Source: Schistocephalus solidus
Taxonomy: Eukaryota > Platyhelminthes > Cestoda > Diphyllobothriidea > Diphyllobothriidae
NCBI GenBank assembly: GCA_017591395.1
Contig: WEDG01004562.1
Coordinates: forward strand, 153,651-217,650
Direction of reading: 5' to 3'
Length of the DNA stretch: 64,000 nt
Position 1 is the first letter of the stretch. Each line of letters starts with the position of its first letter. Below the pieces are notes generated by a model. The model was not told where the DNA came from. It did not search any database and was given only the letters and a program-made list of their open reading frames with translations. The position numbers were made by a program, and so were the translations under genes. This document shows, one piece after another, positions 9,195 to 20,799 of the stretch.

Positions 9195-9352
9195 AAAAAG
9201 ACAAGAGAGACTTGAATGGTCATTTCTGGCTTATAAGCCATCATCAGCCAGCCATTCGCAACCCCAGGCGCTGCGGCACCCGAGGCTTGAACTCGCGACC
9301 TGTTGGGCAGAAGTCCAACGCTCTACTCACTGCGCCACTATATCACTAGCCG
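9195..9352 (-). mobile_element. tRNA-headed SINE-like element, hammerhead core intact
   Basis: Minus strand: box A-like TGGCGCAGTGAGTAGAG (9321-9337), an anticodon arm GTTGG/CCAAC around a CTTCTG loop, box B-like GAGTTCAAGCC (9284-9294), then GGGGTTGCGAATGGCTGG, CTGATGA and the family tail CTCTTGTCTTTTTCGG. Upstream on the same strand (to about 9438) is the CACCGATCGGTTAC module with CTTTGGGGCTCAC, showing the composite order module, tRNA head, hammerhead tail. Confidence 0.8.
9209..9253 (-). ncRNA. Hammerhead-like motif in SINE at 9.2 kb
   Basis: Minus strand: stem I GGCTGG (9248-9253), CTGATGA (9241-9247), stem II TGGCT-TATA-AGCCA (five perfect pairs), GAAA, mini-stem III AT-GACC-AT, U at the cleavage position (9215), then CAAGTC. 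Five of six stem I positions pair (one A-G mismatch). All invariant core residues are intact. Confidence 0.6.
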
Positions 9353-9356
9353 CTCT

Positions 9357-9440
9357 GCGGCTGCTGCGCGGGCTGTAGAGTGAGCCCCAAAGCACAGTGG
9401 GATGAGTGAGTCCTGTAACCGATCGGTGAGCACCCAACTA
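9357..9440 (-). repeat. CACCGATCGGTTAC module attached to SINE
   Basis: On the minus strand CACCGATCGGTTACAGGACTCACTC is followed by CTTTGGGGCTCACTCTACAGC and directly by the tRNA-headed SINE. It parallels 7476-7540. Confidence 0.7.
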
Positions 9441-12400
9441 CAATATATATATATAAGCTTTTTCTTTTGCCTTCTCGAAATAAAAAGAGGCTTGGTAAAA
9501 TAAAACTTCAAATAAATCCGTGAGTATAACTGTCGGAGTTGGAAGCATCTCAATTCTTCCCATCCTGCCTTGCAGTCCTTATGCTGCTGATAAGTTGTCC
9601 TACTCAAATTTACTTTCGAAGATGTGACCTGCATTTTAGAGATGTATCTAGTAACCTTTTGGTATTTTCATGATGCTATTTTTTTTTGCAGCAAATCGCC
9701 ATCTCTTTCATTTTATATCCCTGTAATGTTTTATAATTTTCGATCCATATAGTCAAATGGCTATCTAATGAGATGTAAACCGAAAGTTTAAAATGTGGTT
9801 TTTATCAGAAAAATCTATGTTAGTGGGGTTGAAATATGACTTAAAATGCAGCATAATCCCCAAGTATTTAAGTCATGTCAGAGGACCGCCTTTATACTGT
9901 ACAAACAGGATTACTTGAAAAATCTATATTTCACCAGCGGATATTCGATGCATTAAGTAATTAAAATAAATTTTATAGAAAACATGCAGAAACATATTTG
10001 TTCGAACACTCATTTCATAGAAAATTACTTCCTAAAATTTCCTACTTGAAGAAAGGGTAACTTGCTGTTTTAAAAGTTTCTGCTTATGCGATCTTTAGGA
10101 CTATAAAATATTTATTTATAAATCATCGTGTCTGTCCGTTCATTCATGTAAATGTGAAGTCTGCAAAATGTTCTCGGCAAGTGTAAAATTTTATGAAACT
10201 CCAAATACGAGTTGAATAGCTGGTTGGTTTCAAAATTATTCGGAATATGAAATTTTTTAATACCGACTGGTACCCTTTTTGAAGTACAAAGTGTGAAGCA
10301 GACCTTATTTGCTACCAACTTATTAAAAGAAGAACTAATTCGCAGAAAATATACTGCAACTTTTAAGAAAATCTAAAATAAATAGGGAAATGTAATGCTA
10401 ATTAACTAGTAATGTTTAAAGGTCGTTTTGTGTGCAAGCGACCGAAACGAAGCTCATTTAAATGCGAGCATCCTGATATTATTGAAATAGCTGGGGAATA
10501 TTTTGTTTGATAATTAGTATTAAAAGCCATACATTTCAAAACTTGAGTTAATATGTGACAAAATTGCACATCTATTGTATTTTCAAGTCGCTTCCACTTT
10601 AAATGTCTAACAAACAATTGCGAATTCCTAACGACAGAAATTCATGTCGGAATCTGCGCAATCTGTTTTAATATACCGCAGGAATTGACAAGAATGCGTT
10701 TAGGGAAGTACAGGAAAATTTCGATTCCTCATTAGCGGCATAAAAATTGAAGAAAATCGCCTACCGACAGCCTTTGTACGCAACTTTATTTCACATATCG
10801 AGTATTGCTCAAATTTTGGAAGTGTAAGCCATATAAATCTTTCAAAACTGCTGGAAAGTTTAGCGATTTACATTATAGCATAGGCAGATGTCCTTTGCGC
10901 TTTAAGAGGCTTCACTTAAAAAAATACTTTATTTTGTTTAATATAGGTTTTAACAGTATTCACAATATTCTCGACGCTGTCTTCTTAAAGCATGCTTAAA
11001 GAAGATGCTCTGGAAAGTGTTCATTGCTAAGCGAAACATTTTTGTATAGTAACTGGTCGGCAGAGAAACATATGGAAATGTTTAACCATTTCTGTGTGAA
11101 GGGGAAGGCCATGTGTGAATCTTAAGAGGGATAAATAACAACGTAAGGCATGCACAAACCCTTATTCCCTGCGAAGCTACATACTTTAAGCCAGTGCGTC
11201 CAGTTGGGAGTTGCACAAGCAGCGTGTAAGTCTTTGAATTGTTTATTTCGATGAATGGCTCCAACACAACAAAGTATAAATATTTAAAGGTAATCTTTAC
11301 TGCATGGGTGGTTGCATACATCCCATGAAATTCGCAACGTTGAAGACCAAAACGTTACACAAATTTTTACTCATTTTGTCTGCTGGTTCATTAATTATCT
11401 TGAAGTCATTTATTACGCACGATATCTATGCACTTATTTCACATTATTTTGACTCCTGCCAAATGTCTTATTCGTTATTTTACCGCTTTTGCCTCAGCGA
11501 CTCGCAATGCTTATACTAGATCTCAGTTAACCTAACTGCGAAAGACTTGGCGGCATCAAAAGGCATTCGGAAGCAAGTGCAATGCTTGTGAAGAGCCTGT
11601 AGTTGCTTAAAACTTTGAATGTAGCAGACACAGGATAACTAAAGCACTGGAATAAATGCCGGCTAAGAACTAACTGATCATAAATGTTAGTTACGTCATA
11701 ACTTCCACCTAAACAACATAAAAGAAGAACGAGTAAATGGAGGGAAATGTATGGAGGATCAAGGAAACCACTATATATGAAAATGATACATGATACAAGG
11801 AAAGGTGAGAGTTTCGGCATACAAATAATTAATCTAGGTGGGAAGGTTCCACCGTCATGCCAGATAAGCAGCTGATTGGGCGTGCAACGCTGTCGGCAAC
11901 TGCGGGAAAGCGGCGTGGGAGTGCTAACGAAAGAGCTGTTAAGAGTCTTGTGGAGGTTTGTCAGCGATTGTGAAAGAAAGGGGTACCGGCCATTCTCATC
12001 AACACTTGATCCTACCTTTTTAATCCTACACCCGCGACAAGAGCGTTGTCTTCATTCAAGCAATTCAGTCCTTTTTGTGAAGCTTTATAATCCAACGCTG
12101 TCTCTGAAAACTGGATAGGCACTGATTGGATTTCATAAGTTGAAGAAGGTAGGGGGGGCAAGTAATGATTAAATTCACTGCTCCGGTTGATGTTCTGTAC
12201 CTCGTTTGCTAAGTGTTTTGGCTAAGTTAACCCCTTGAAATTCCTCTCGTGGGGTAATATTTCATCGAGAGCAGCGAGTTTGTCACATTTTGATCAGATA
12301 AATTTTGCAAATCTTATAAAACTCGTATTACTTAAAATCTTCATTTGTTATTGGTGGGGATTGCTGGACGTTTCTTATATATGTAGAAGCTTTAAAAGAA

Positions 12401-12490
12401 AGTTAGGCCAAAAAGCAGCAATGTTCGATGTCATGAAAACCTGGAATTTTTCTGGAGCCCTGTCTACGAAGATATGCTACAGGTCAGCCC
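9441..12490. other. AT-rich DNA, no recognised gene
   Basis: Only short ORFs without family motifs occur. The stretch near 10262-10380 faintly resembles 23390-23490 (both have tracts like GAAGTACAAAGTGTGAAG and TGCAAAATAT), suggesting an old shared repeat, but identity is low. Confidence 0.35.
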
Positions 12491-12499
12491 AAGTCGTTC

Positions 12500-13190
12500 A
12501 GTATCTAAGAATTCGTCTAGACAACCTAGGCAAACCGCTTCCCCCACCAGTAGAAACTAATTTCTCAACGGTCCAGCCATGTAAGGCAATATTACCCCAA
12601 ACACCCCGCTATGAAAATGACGAACTCTTTGAACCATCCACTAATTGGTTGAAAGGGCAAAAATTGCAACATCCGCGCTGCACGCCATTGAGAGAGAAAT
12701 AAGGGAGAACGAATTTTTGGAACATTCATGAGGCTGCGGTTGGAATACCATAAGTCTGTATATCATTAGCCATTAAAGATCGGAAAATTATCGAAAGGGC
12801 TCAAAGTATAGCCATCAAATGGATCAACGTTTAAATCTCCTTTTAAGATGCAAAGCACCGAAAAAACCATACCCTTCGAGCACCAGCCCCGCCTGGCCCC
12901 CTCTGGCCCAGGGGGCCAGGCCAGGCTATGAGGGGGCCTTGGATTTATAGGGAAATGTGAGGAAATGTCATAGTTTCATCTCAAATTGTAAAGGGAATGG
13001 ACTGATGCCTGGCTTTTGAAGACTTTTTTGAGTTGCCTACCGTGATAAATCGCTCAGGTCATCCATTAAAACTGCGTGCTCAGAATGCAAGGCAGGGTGT
13101 ACGAAAGTTATCCTTATCTGTCAGAGTGGTCAAATCATAAAAAGGTCCTCTGCGCAGATTTTGTGGTGTCAAGATTAATGGAAAACTCCT
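12500..13190 (+). pseudogene. CR1-like non-LTR retrotransposon, decayed C-terminal fragment
   Basis: Disjoint frames match the post-RT region of the CR1-like family seen at 39-55 kb: a PPPVETNF start near 12541, IIERAQSIAIKW near 12790 (family ERVQRRATK), and later RSGHPLKLRAQNAR then LSLSVRVVK near 13055-13135. Multiple frameshifts and stops, plus a GC-rich hairpin at 12892-12920 between two blocks, show it is dead. No RT core is present. Confidence 0.65.
12892..12920. repeat. Perfect 11-bp GC-rich hairpin
   Basis: CCTGGCCCCCT (12892-12902) and AGGGGGCCAGG (12910-12920) are exact inverted repeats around a 7-nt loop CTGGCCC. The strongly GC-rich hairpin stands out in AT-rich DNA and splits the CR1-like relic. 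Confidence 0.85.
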
Positions 13191-15240
13191 TATCGGAAAT
13201 TTGTTTGATTTAAGTTCAAAAGGGAGTCCGAACGATGAGGATTGGACAAAATTCATCAGAATCAGCCCAACTTGTACTATTTTAGATTCCTCTTTAAACT
13301 ATTGCAACATGCATAATTTATGTATACATTGCAAACTACGCTAAGTTTCAAATAGGGTACTGAAATGCTCAAATCTATTTTCCCTCGATAAACGGAGAAA
13401 AACTGAACTATGAAATTTCATAGTTTATTTACCATAAGAAGTTGCAACATGGAGCGCGTAACGTTGCCTGCTAAAAATACTGTCAGATTACCTTTTAGCG
13501 CTTGATATGCAGCTTTTCTTACGTTTGAAGCAGTACCACTCCTATAAACCAAACGAAAGCAACTAAATATTCAGAATCATTGAATAGTTTAGTTTCTTGG
13601 CTAAGTTGAGTAAAGGAAGCTTGCATAAACTGCATTACCTTGACAAAAAAGTTCTAATACTTAAAAGAAATACACCACGTAAGCGAAGAGTGTTTTAACT
13701 GGAAAGTTAGTGAAGGTTATGAGTCAAAACTGTCAGTTTGACTACCACTTTAATTTAGGATAACACAGCAGTGTTTTACCAACCTCAAATTCTATCGCGT
13801 GTCTTGCCTTCTGTGACCTTTGCCCGCTAGGTCATTTACTGGGATGCGTTTTGTCTCTTCTTGGTGGCTGCTGGCTTGGCATAATTTCCGCTATTGTTTT
13901 AAGCTGCTGACGGGCCATTTTCGCTTCAACCCATTTATTTTACAATAAATATTATCTCATTTTAAGTTGTAGGGTCGTGCAATATTGTAACTGCAATGGT
14001 ATTGCTTAGTTAGCCACAGTGTTATTAGCCGCCCCACAGAAGAAAATTATTCATGTGTCAGTTAATACAGGTCAATAAGAATTTTAAAACTTTTGGGATC
14101 AAATTAAATGTGGCAATTGCGATGGCTTATCCTACCCATGGGTAGGATGGGTACTGGCCAGCACTTAAATTTATGATATCAACTTTAGACGGCTTTTATA
14201 GTGACGGGGATTTAACATATTCCCAGTCTATGAGGCTGATGTTGAAGGAATTTATGTAAAATGGAATATGGACAGGGCTGTGAATAGTTGATCTTTGTGA
14301 AGAAGAAGTCACTATCACTAGAGGAAGAGCTTTATTAGGCTGATGTTGTGGATTCTAACCTTTATCTGACTCTGTCTTTGGTGATGGATCCCAGTAAGCA
14401 TCCGAAACTTTAGGCCAATGAAGCTCTTTTTCCAGTGATCGTGTCTCCTTCACGACTACTTCCTGGAACTTGCCTTTTCGCTTTCATTAGCAAGTTGATC
14501 TTTGTGCTATCGGCTACGAAGCTTCGGGGGAAAAAACATTATTTTAATGACTGTAGTACCCCTATCACCAGTGCAGGGACGTATTCACGTGCCTCTTTAA
14601 ATACGTCGCTGAAAATATGTGCGGTAATTTTTGTGGTTTGTTTTGTCTGTGTTGTTACATAGTGTATAAGGGGCGCGAATGTGTATACACTTTCTTCGAA
14701 GCTACGAAACGTAGTCGTAAGTGATGACGTTTTTGCGTAGTTTAACAAATGTTTTTAAAAAAAGAGCAAAGAATTAAAGCTTGGCTCGATCGATTGAATA
14801 GCCAGCATGTATGACACGTTAAAAGCCTGTCCCATTTGAAAGCTTAAAGGACCGATCGGTGGCAGTGTTGATAGTTATCATAAAACGTAATTTTTGACTA
14901 ATGAATATTCCAATGATGGATTACCAAACGATCAATTACGCACTCACACATCTTAGGGTTCAATCGCCACAGTGAAAAATCCTTAGTGTTTCCCTAGGTC
15001 GTCTCCGAAATCCGCTGCGAACCATTTCGAAGGCTTTTTGGGTAAGTTGAAACAATGGCTCCTACCAGGTAGCCAATCATCGGTCTTAGGCCCCTAGAAT
15101 AACTTGTGCAAACCTGTAAGAAGCTGGTTTCATTCTGCACAAGGCTTTTTGCGTTCAGTTACCTGGTGCTGATATGAGTAGCACAATTTTTGAGGATTTT
15201 TATTACTTATGTATCTCACAAGGCTTGTTCGTTTATTTTA
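13191..15240. other. No recognised gene
   Basis: AT-rich DNA with short ORFs only. It contains a perfect 20-bp palindrome at 14129-14148 and an isolated ACCGATCGGT word near 14850 that matches the SINE-associated module but lacks its flanks. Confidence 0.35.
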
Positions 15241-15249
15241 CCTGTTTCC

Positions 15250-16390
15250 TACTCTTCAATCACATACACGCACAACAGTTCGACCGTCGTAAACATTTTG
15301 TGCCTCAGAGCGTGGTGGATGTAGGACAAGGACTTGCTTTCGTCCCTCACATAACTGGGCACAGTGGCAAGACACAGTCAGGATGACCATAGGCGGGACC
15401 GGGTCTAGTGGCTGGCTAAGCTGAACAATCCTTGTCTCATACGACCGGGTCTCCGCATGATACACCAGGTTTTGCCGAAGGAGGCACATCGATTCCATTT
15501 AAGTGGCTCTGAGGCCTTCTTCGGAATAAGTTGTTGAGCCTTTTTGTCCGCCCTGAAGGACCGAGTTAACTAGCCTGCTAAACCATGGCGTTTAGCGCAT
15601 TGTGATATATTTGAACGTTTCAGATTTATTATAGTGTAAATGCACTGAAGTACCATGCGGATGGATTCCACAGGGTTGACCTCACTCTCCGTCTTCACAT
15701 GCACTGGTCCACTGTCTGGGCTAGTCAGTTATGTTCTGCCGTGATTGGGCTCCGTGGCTGACAGAGTTTCAGTCAGACATACGCAAGAACACACCATGCC
15801 ATGCATTCCAATGATTGACTCGAACCTCATAGGTCAGACTGCCATTAAAAAGGTACCATTGAGCGTGACTATGTCCTTCACCCAGTCACCCCGCATACGC
15901 ACGTGCGTCCGATTCGTTATAGTGAGAAAAATGCGCTGAACGTACCGTAAGGATGGATTTTCCAGCGTCGGCTCCACTTTTTGCTCTCCCATGCACCAGT
16001 AGACTGTCTGCGTCCGTCACCCAGCCGGTGATGGGATTGGGCACGGTGGCTATCGCAGTGGGAAGGTCTACACTTGGGTGTGCTACCACACGCGCTAGTA
16101 CGTTTCATGTCTGTCTTCGCTATTTTCACTACACCAGTGTATTTAGTCTTCACATTTGCCCATCCGGTCATCTTTACATATAAGACGGTGGCCATTAAAC
16201 CAACACAGCCAACCACACTACGCATTTAGACAATGCCTGAACGTGCGTCCTACAATTATTTTGGATTTGTCTTTGCCAATACCAGTAGCTCTTTGGTTCG
16301 CGTGCAGAGGGACCTATATTTCATGTCAGCTACTGCTCCAGCTCACCTATGGTCGTCGGTCCTCAGTTTGGCCACTGGCATCTGAATAGG
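15250..16390. repeat. Dispersed and direct repeats upstream of ECHS1
   Basis: Segments 15627-15760 and 15915-16052 are diverged direct copies (ATAGTG, then GGATGGATT, CATGCAC, ACTGTCTG, GTGATTGGGC or GGGATTGGGC, then GTGGCT). Just upstream, 15361-15438 matches 2761-2838. No protein is recognised. The block ends about 360 bp before the ECHS1 start codon. Confidence 0.6.
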
Positions 16391-16740
16391 CAGATAAACT
16401 GAAGTCTTTAAACGGAAGCCAAACGTCCGGCTACGTAGTTTTTAGTTGGTTCTGTTAAAACTTTATACCCTCCTGCCACTGCGCTTCCCTCCCCGTTTTC
16501 TCCCCTTCAGGTCTATTTTCTGAAAATGTAGACTAGACAAAGCTATTTCGGATCCACCGTTGTAGGTTCTAACAGCGCTTATTTCCGTGTTTGTAGTACG
16601 AATTTCAACCTCTGACTTCTTATCCTAGTTACTAATGCTTTTGTTTTCGATGGAAAGAGTTTGCAGGTTGACAGTTTCCTAGGAATAGTCCAGAAAATCG
16701 CATAGAATGTGCAATTTATGTTTTCCTTTTCTCCTTTTAA

Positions 16741-16755
16741 TTTCTTGTTTCTCAG
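16741..16755 (+). promoter_or_regulatory. 3' splice acceptor directly abutting the ECHS1 start codon
   Basis: A pyrimidine-rich tract (TTTTCCTTTTCTCCTTTTAATTTCTTG...) ends in TTTCTCAG immediately before ATG at 16756. This is a strong acceptor. It could be the end of a 5'-UTR intron, or a spliced-leader trans-splicing site, which is common in flatworms. The sequence alone cannot decide between these. Confidence 0.6.
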
Positions 16756-19125
16756 ATGCTTTCACGCCTCCTCTTCCTCAGAAGACTTACAGTGCACTCT
16801 GTCGGGCGTTTTATGTCCACCGGTAAGCTGTTGTTCTTTTTTTTTTCACCGGCGATCTTAGGATGGTATGAGAATATCCTTATTAATCGGACGGGTCAAT
16901 CAAACGCCGTCGGGTTGATAACCCTCAACAGGCCTGAGACCCTGAATTCGCTCTCTTCTAACCTTCTACGCGAGCTCGCTTCTGCGTTGGAGACATTGAA
17001 GGTAGAAGAGTCCATAAAGTGTCTAGTGATCACCGGCAACGAAAGAGTTTTTGCTGGTAAGCAAGTCGTTTTTCATTGCTTTTAGACACTTCTTCACAGG
17101 CTTCATATTCTAGCCTGGCTCTTAGCATTCAGTTCTGATGCACATTTTATTTCGTTACCGGGAGGTTGTGCTAAATGAGTCTGGCTTCTAATTTCCAGCT
17201 TTGTCATGGGGCTCGTTCCGATTTCACGTCTGATCCCTCCTGGCGTTTTAAACGCCTGAAACAGGTATTAGCTAGCTGTTTGTACTTACGGCATCGAATG
17301 ACTATCCCGCTTCAATTCCAACTCAAATCTTGCTTCGCCACAATTGTTTTTTTTTTCCGGATACTCTGTTTCGAATTTAGGCTTAACAACTGTTGACAGG
17401 TTTCCAGGTTTACGTGTTTTACTCCAAATTTGCTTTTTCCGTATTTATTTTTCTAAGCTGGTGCTGACATTGGGGAATTTTCTGACCTCTCCTACGCCGA
17501 CATCTATAGTCGCGATTTTTTCGCCTACTGGGAGCGTTTGACCGCATGCAAGAAACCGGTAATTGCTGCCGTTAACGGTATCGCTCTGGGCGGAGGTTGC
17601 GAGCTTGCAATGATGTGTGATATTATCTATGCCGGTGAGAAGGCCAAATTTGGTCAGCCCGAAATTAAATTGGGCCTCATTCCAGGTGCTGGGGGCACAC
17701 AACGCCTGATTCGGGCTGTTGGCAAGTCTCGAGCCATGGAGATGATCCTGTCGGGTAGGTACAAAACAATTTTTAAAAAACTGCGTGCTACCTGCTTGTA
17801 TAGGTTCATAATTTGTTTTTTTGTTTTCTAGGTGAAATGATCACCGCTCAGGAGGCTGCAGCAGTGGGTCTCGTTAGCCGCGTTTATCCAGTCAATGAGG
17901 TCGTCGACAGGGCTATCAGTCTGGCAGATAGGATTTCTCGGTTCTCTAGTCTGGCCCTTCGTGCCGCGAAGGAATCGGTTAATGCTGGTACGTTATCTAA
18001 CTGCCGCCCTTCCCCTTTGCTCTCACGTGGTTCATTGCCATATTAACATATTTTTTTACTGTTTTGAAGCTCACAACACCACCTTATCGCAAGGCCTGGA
18101 GTTTGAAAGGCAGTCGTTCTTTGGGTGCTTTTGCCACTGTAAGTTGTCTGTTATTTCTGACTGTAAAGGCGTTTATATCGCATTTTATTTACTTTCTCAA
18201 TCCATTATACTTGAAGACAGTGGCGGCCATTGGCCTGCCTTCTCTGTTCGCGCTGATAGTCAACTCATTTTCATGAATAACTACTGGTTAAGAAGGTAGC
18301 AATTTTTTCAAAGCCTTTTTATCGAGACTTCCTGGAACAAATTTGTTTTTGGCTGAAACCGTCGACTGAATTGAACTTTTCTGTTGGTAGCTAATTACTG
18401 CGTTCGATGTTGTTGAGATGTGCCATTTTAATTTTGTTAATCTCATTTTATACATTATGAGATGTGGCTAAACCCTGGCTTAGAGGGTTTTGCTATACTT
18501 GATCGTCACCGTAGCGGTCCTCTTGCCCATCAACTTAAACTTTGACGAGGTTTATGTCCTGCGTCCACGTGGATTCAGCTAACGCCGCGTTTGTGATAAG
18601 TTTGGTCGATTTAGGTAGGTTACGGACTAGTGTTCGTATTGAAGAGAAGCTGAAAAACGCACATTTAGATTGTTCACCATCAGACCTGTACAAAAAAATG
18701 AAAACTAGTAACATCCCTAACGGGGAAGAGGCGTCTAGACATACAAAACAAGAGGAAAGGAGTTTTCATCTTTCGATGTTCAACCGAGATAGATCTGATG
18801 ACAACTAATCGAACATCTCAGTTTGCTCGTTTGGACACTTTAAACGTTGATTGCGGACAGCCCGAAGACTCCTTGATACTCCTATTGCCAACATTCACGC
18901 CGGTTGCCCACTTGTGTGTCGGATGAGTTCTTTCGGAATGTTTTTATCTGCTCGCTTCTGGTTCCATGTCGCGATTCCCCGTCCCGCCTGCCTATGGACA
19001 TCGTTTTTTTAGTTTTCGCACCTTTTCAAGCCTCTACAATTCATTTTTTTCTTCTTCAGAACGACTCGAAGGAGGGCATACAAGCCTTTATTGAGAAGCG
19101 TGAGCCAAAATTCACGGACTCCTAA
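16756..19125 (+). CDS. ECHS1: Enoyl-CoA hydratase, short chain, mitochondrial (six exons)
   Basis: Exons: 16756-16822, 16862-17056, 17458-17754, 17832-17987, 18070-18138, 19060-19125, all with GT-AG introns (39, 401, 77, 82 and 921 nt). The product of about 282 residues (human ECHS1 is 290) hydrates 2-trans-enoyl-CoA in mitochondrial beta-oxidation. It begins with an Arg/Leu-rich presumptive transit peptide. The crotonase fold shows FAAGADIG (oxyanion hole; FA|AGADIG spans intron 2), [16 protein letters not shown] (first catalytic Glu) and [19 protein letters not shown] (second catalytic Glu), and it ends [18 protein letters not shown]. Coding length sums to 850 nt, one too many: exon 5 needs one base less in GGGTGCTTTT to read FFGAFAT or FFGCFAT into exon 6. 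That is probably a homopolymer sequencing error, less likely a real frameshift. No obvious AATAAA was found downstream. Confidence 0.92.
16823..16861 (+). other. ECHS1: 39-nt first intron of ECHS1, in-frame and stop-free
   Basis: GTAAGC to TTAG with a T-run. Length is a multiple of three and there is no stop, so retention would insert 13 mainly hydrophobic residues ([13 protein letters not shown]) just after MSTG at the end of the transit peptide. The phase and homology favour splicing to MSTGWYEN. Confidence 0.8.
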
Positions 19126-20440
19126 GGTGCTGACTCTCATCCGCTTTCCGGTGGGGCATGCCTTCGTGCCGCTCTCATTTTCAATCAGGGATTCTGTTAC
19201 TTTTTTCTGACGTCTTTTGTGTATACCAAAGCCTTCGATTACAGTATTTTTTGCCTTTTCTCATTTGTATTTTTTTCTGGGAGAGGGGGAGGGCAAGGAT
19301 ATTGCGCCTCATTTCCTCTTAGTGTCCCAACCGAATCGACGAAATCAGGGGTTTTATTATGTGTTACGGTTGTCTATCCGGCAGCCTCTGTTTCTGGTGA
19401 ATGTGCACGTCTATTTAAATCTCGAACCCCAGTCACTAAGCCGGTTTGGTGCTCAATAACGGTGTCAGGCTGTGGTCATGCTGTTCGTTATCAATGGCGT
19501 CTAAAAAGATCTTCGGTCCTTGGACTTGTTTTAGTCTCGTGACGCGTAAGGATTGTGCTACCCTGTTTAGCATCACCGCCAAATTCTGGTTGATGACTTC
19601 CCTCGACTGCTGCGTGAGCTTGGTTTTATAACATGCAGCTTGTAAGTTAGCCGATTGCGGGAAACTTCGACAGCAGCATCTGCCTACGGCTGTGGATGAT
19701 AAATCGTCTAATGGCTAGTTCTATAGGCGCAGTCACTCAAGGATCGACGCTGTTGACAAGACCCTCCCTTGGTTTGAAATTTTCCCACCGCTTGTCTCCA
19801 AAGACTTGTGGGCTGTTGTAGTGGTGATTCGTTGCCAAACTTCTCTCAGCCTTGGTCTGGACCTCGAGTGCACAGTAGTTATGGATCCCGGGGATTCGCA
19901 CATAGTCTCTACTCGCACTCAGCAATTTCTAGGGTTTCCGTTCACCCATTGATGGAAAGAGGAGTATCTTCCACTGTGAAACGAAGGAGTCCCTCCTGTT
20001 GGCTGCTGTATCCGTCAAATCGTCTGAACTCCTTTAATTGAGCTGCCGAATTTAAAGAATTGGTTACGTAGGGGCTCAAATTTGACAAGCATGCAACATA
20101 GTCCCAGATTATATTGTGTGTACGATGGCATACCTGCTTCGTTGTAGGGGTTTTTTCAATCAATATTGGTTAATTATTTAAATCCCTAGTAGGCACTTTT
20201 CACGGCTACGAGAAAGTCCGCATTATTAAGACATACTCTTGCAAAATTCATTTCAATTAGTTGATTTACGAGGATCGTTAGCAATATATTTGCTGATGAT
20301 CCGACTTTTCCGGGCTTTCGAATGCATTTTTATTTCTGTTTTAGTTAAGTATGACTATTTACAAGTTTTCGACGTTTTAACTTGTACATGCGAGTTTGCT
20401 AAAAGCAGTTACATAGTTCCTTTGCCTTAACTTCGAGGAT
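19126..20440. other. Intergenic DNA between ECHS1 and SINE cluster
   Basis: No gene or clear repeat is recognised. The first few hundred bases are likely ECHS1 3' UTR. Short ORFs have no family resemblance. Confidence 0.4.
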
Positions 20441-20754
20441 GGGGGCTAACCGATCGTGTTACGCGGCATAACAGTCCTGTCATATCTTTGGGCTCAATAC
20501 AGTGCCTATAGCGGTCAGTAATATAGAAACATAACATTATGCGAAAGATGTAGGGGACTGGAATGGGCATTTCTGGCTTACTGATCGTCATCAGTCACCC
20601 AACCCCAGGTTTTGCGACACCTGAGGCTTGAACCCGCAATCTGTTTTTTGGGGGTTCAATGCTCTAACCGTCGCTCGATGTTTAGAACGTTGGAATTCTA
20701 ATCAACAAGTCGGGGTTTATAACCTCAAATAATGCACCACCTTAGGTTGGGTAT

Positions 20755-20799
20755 GACTGGCTGATGACGGCTACTGAGTCAGAAATGGCCATTCCAGTT
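20755..20799 (+). ncRNA. Hammerhead-like motif, SINE at 20.76 kb
   Basis: Stem I GACTGG, CTGATGA (20761-20767), weakened stem II (CGGCT-ACTG-AGTCA, four pairs), GAAA (20782-20785), AT-GGCC-AT mini-stem III, U (20793), CCAGTT. Stem I still pairs at six positions; compared with the 8.3-kb copy, a G-U pair has become A-U. Confidence 0.55.

Noticed and set aside
18542..18808. 88-codon ORF within the last ECHS1 intron
   Set aside because: No homology, no needed exon at this place (exons 5 and 6 are adjacent in the family), so it is chance.
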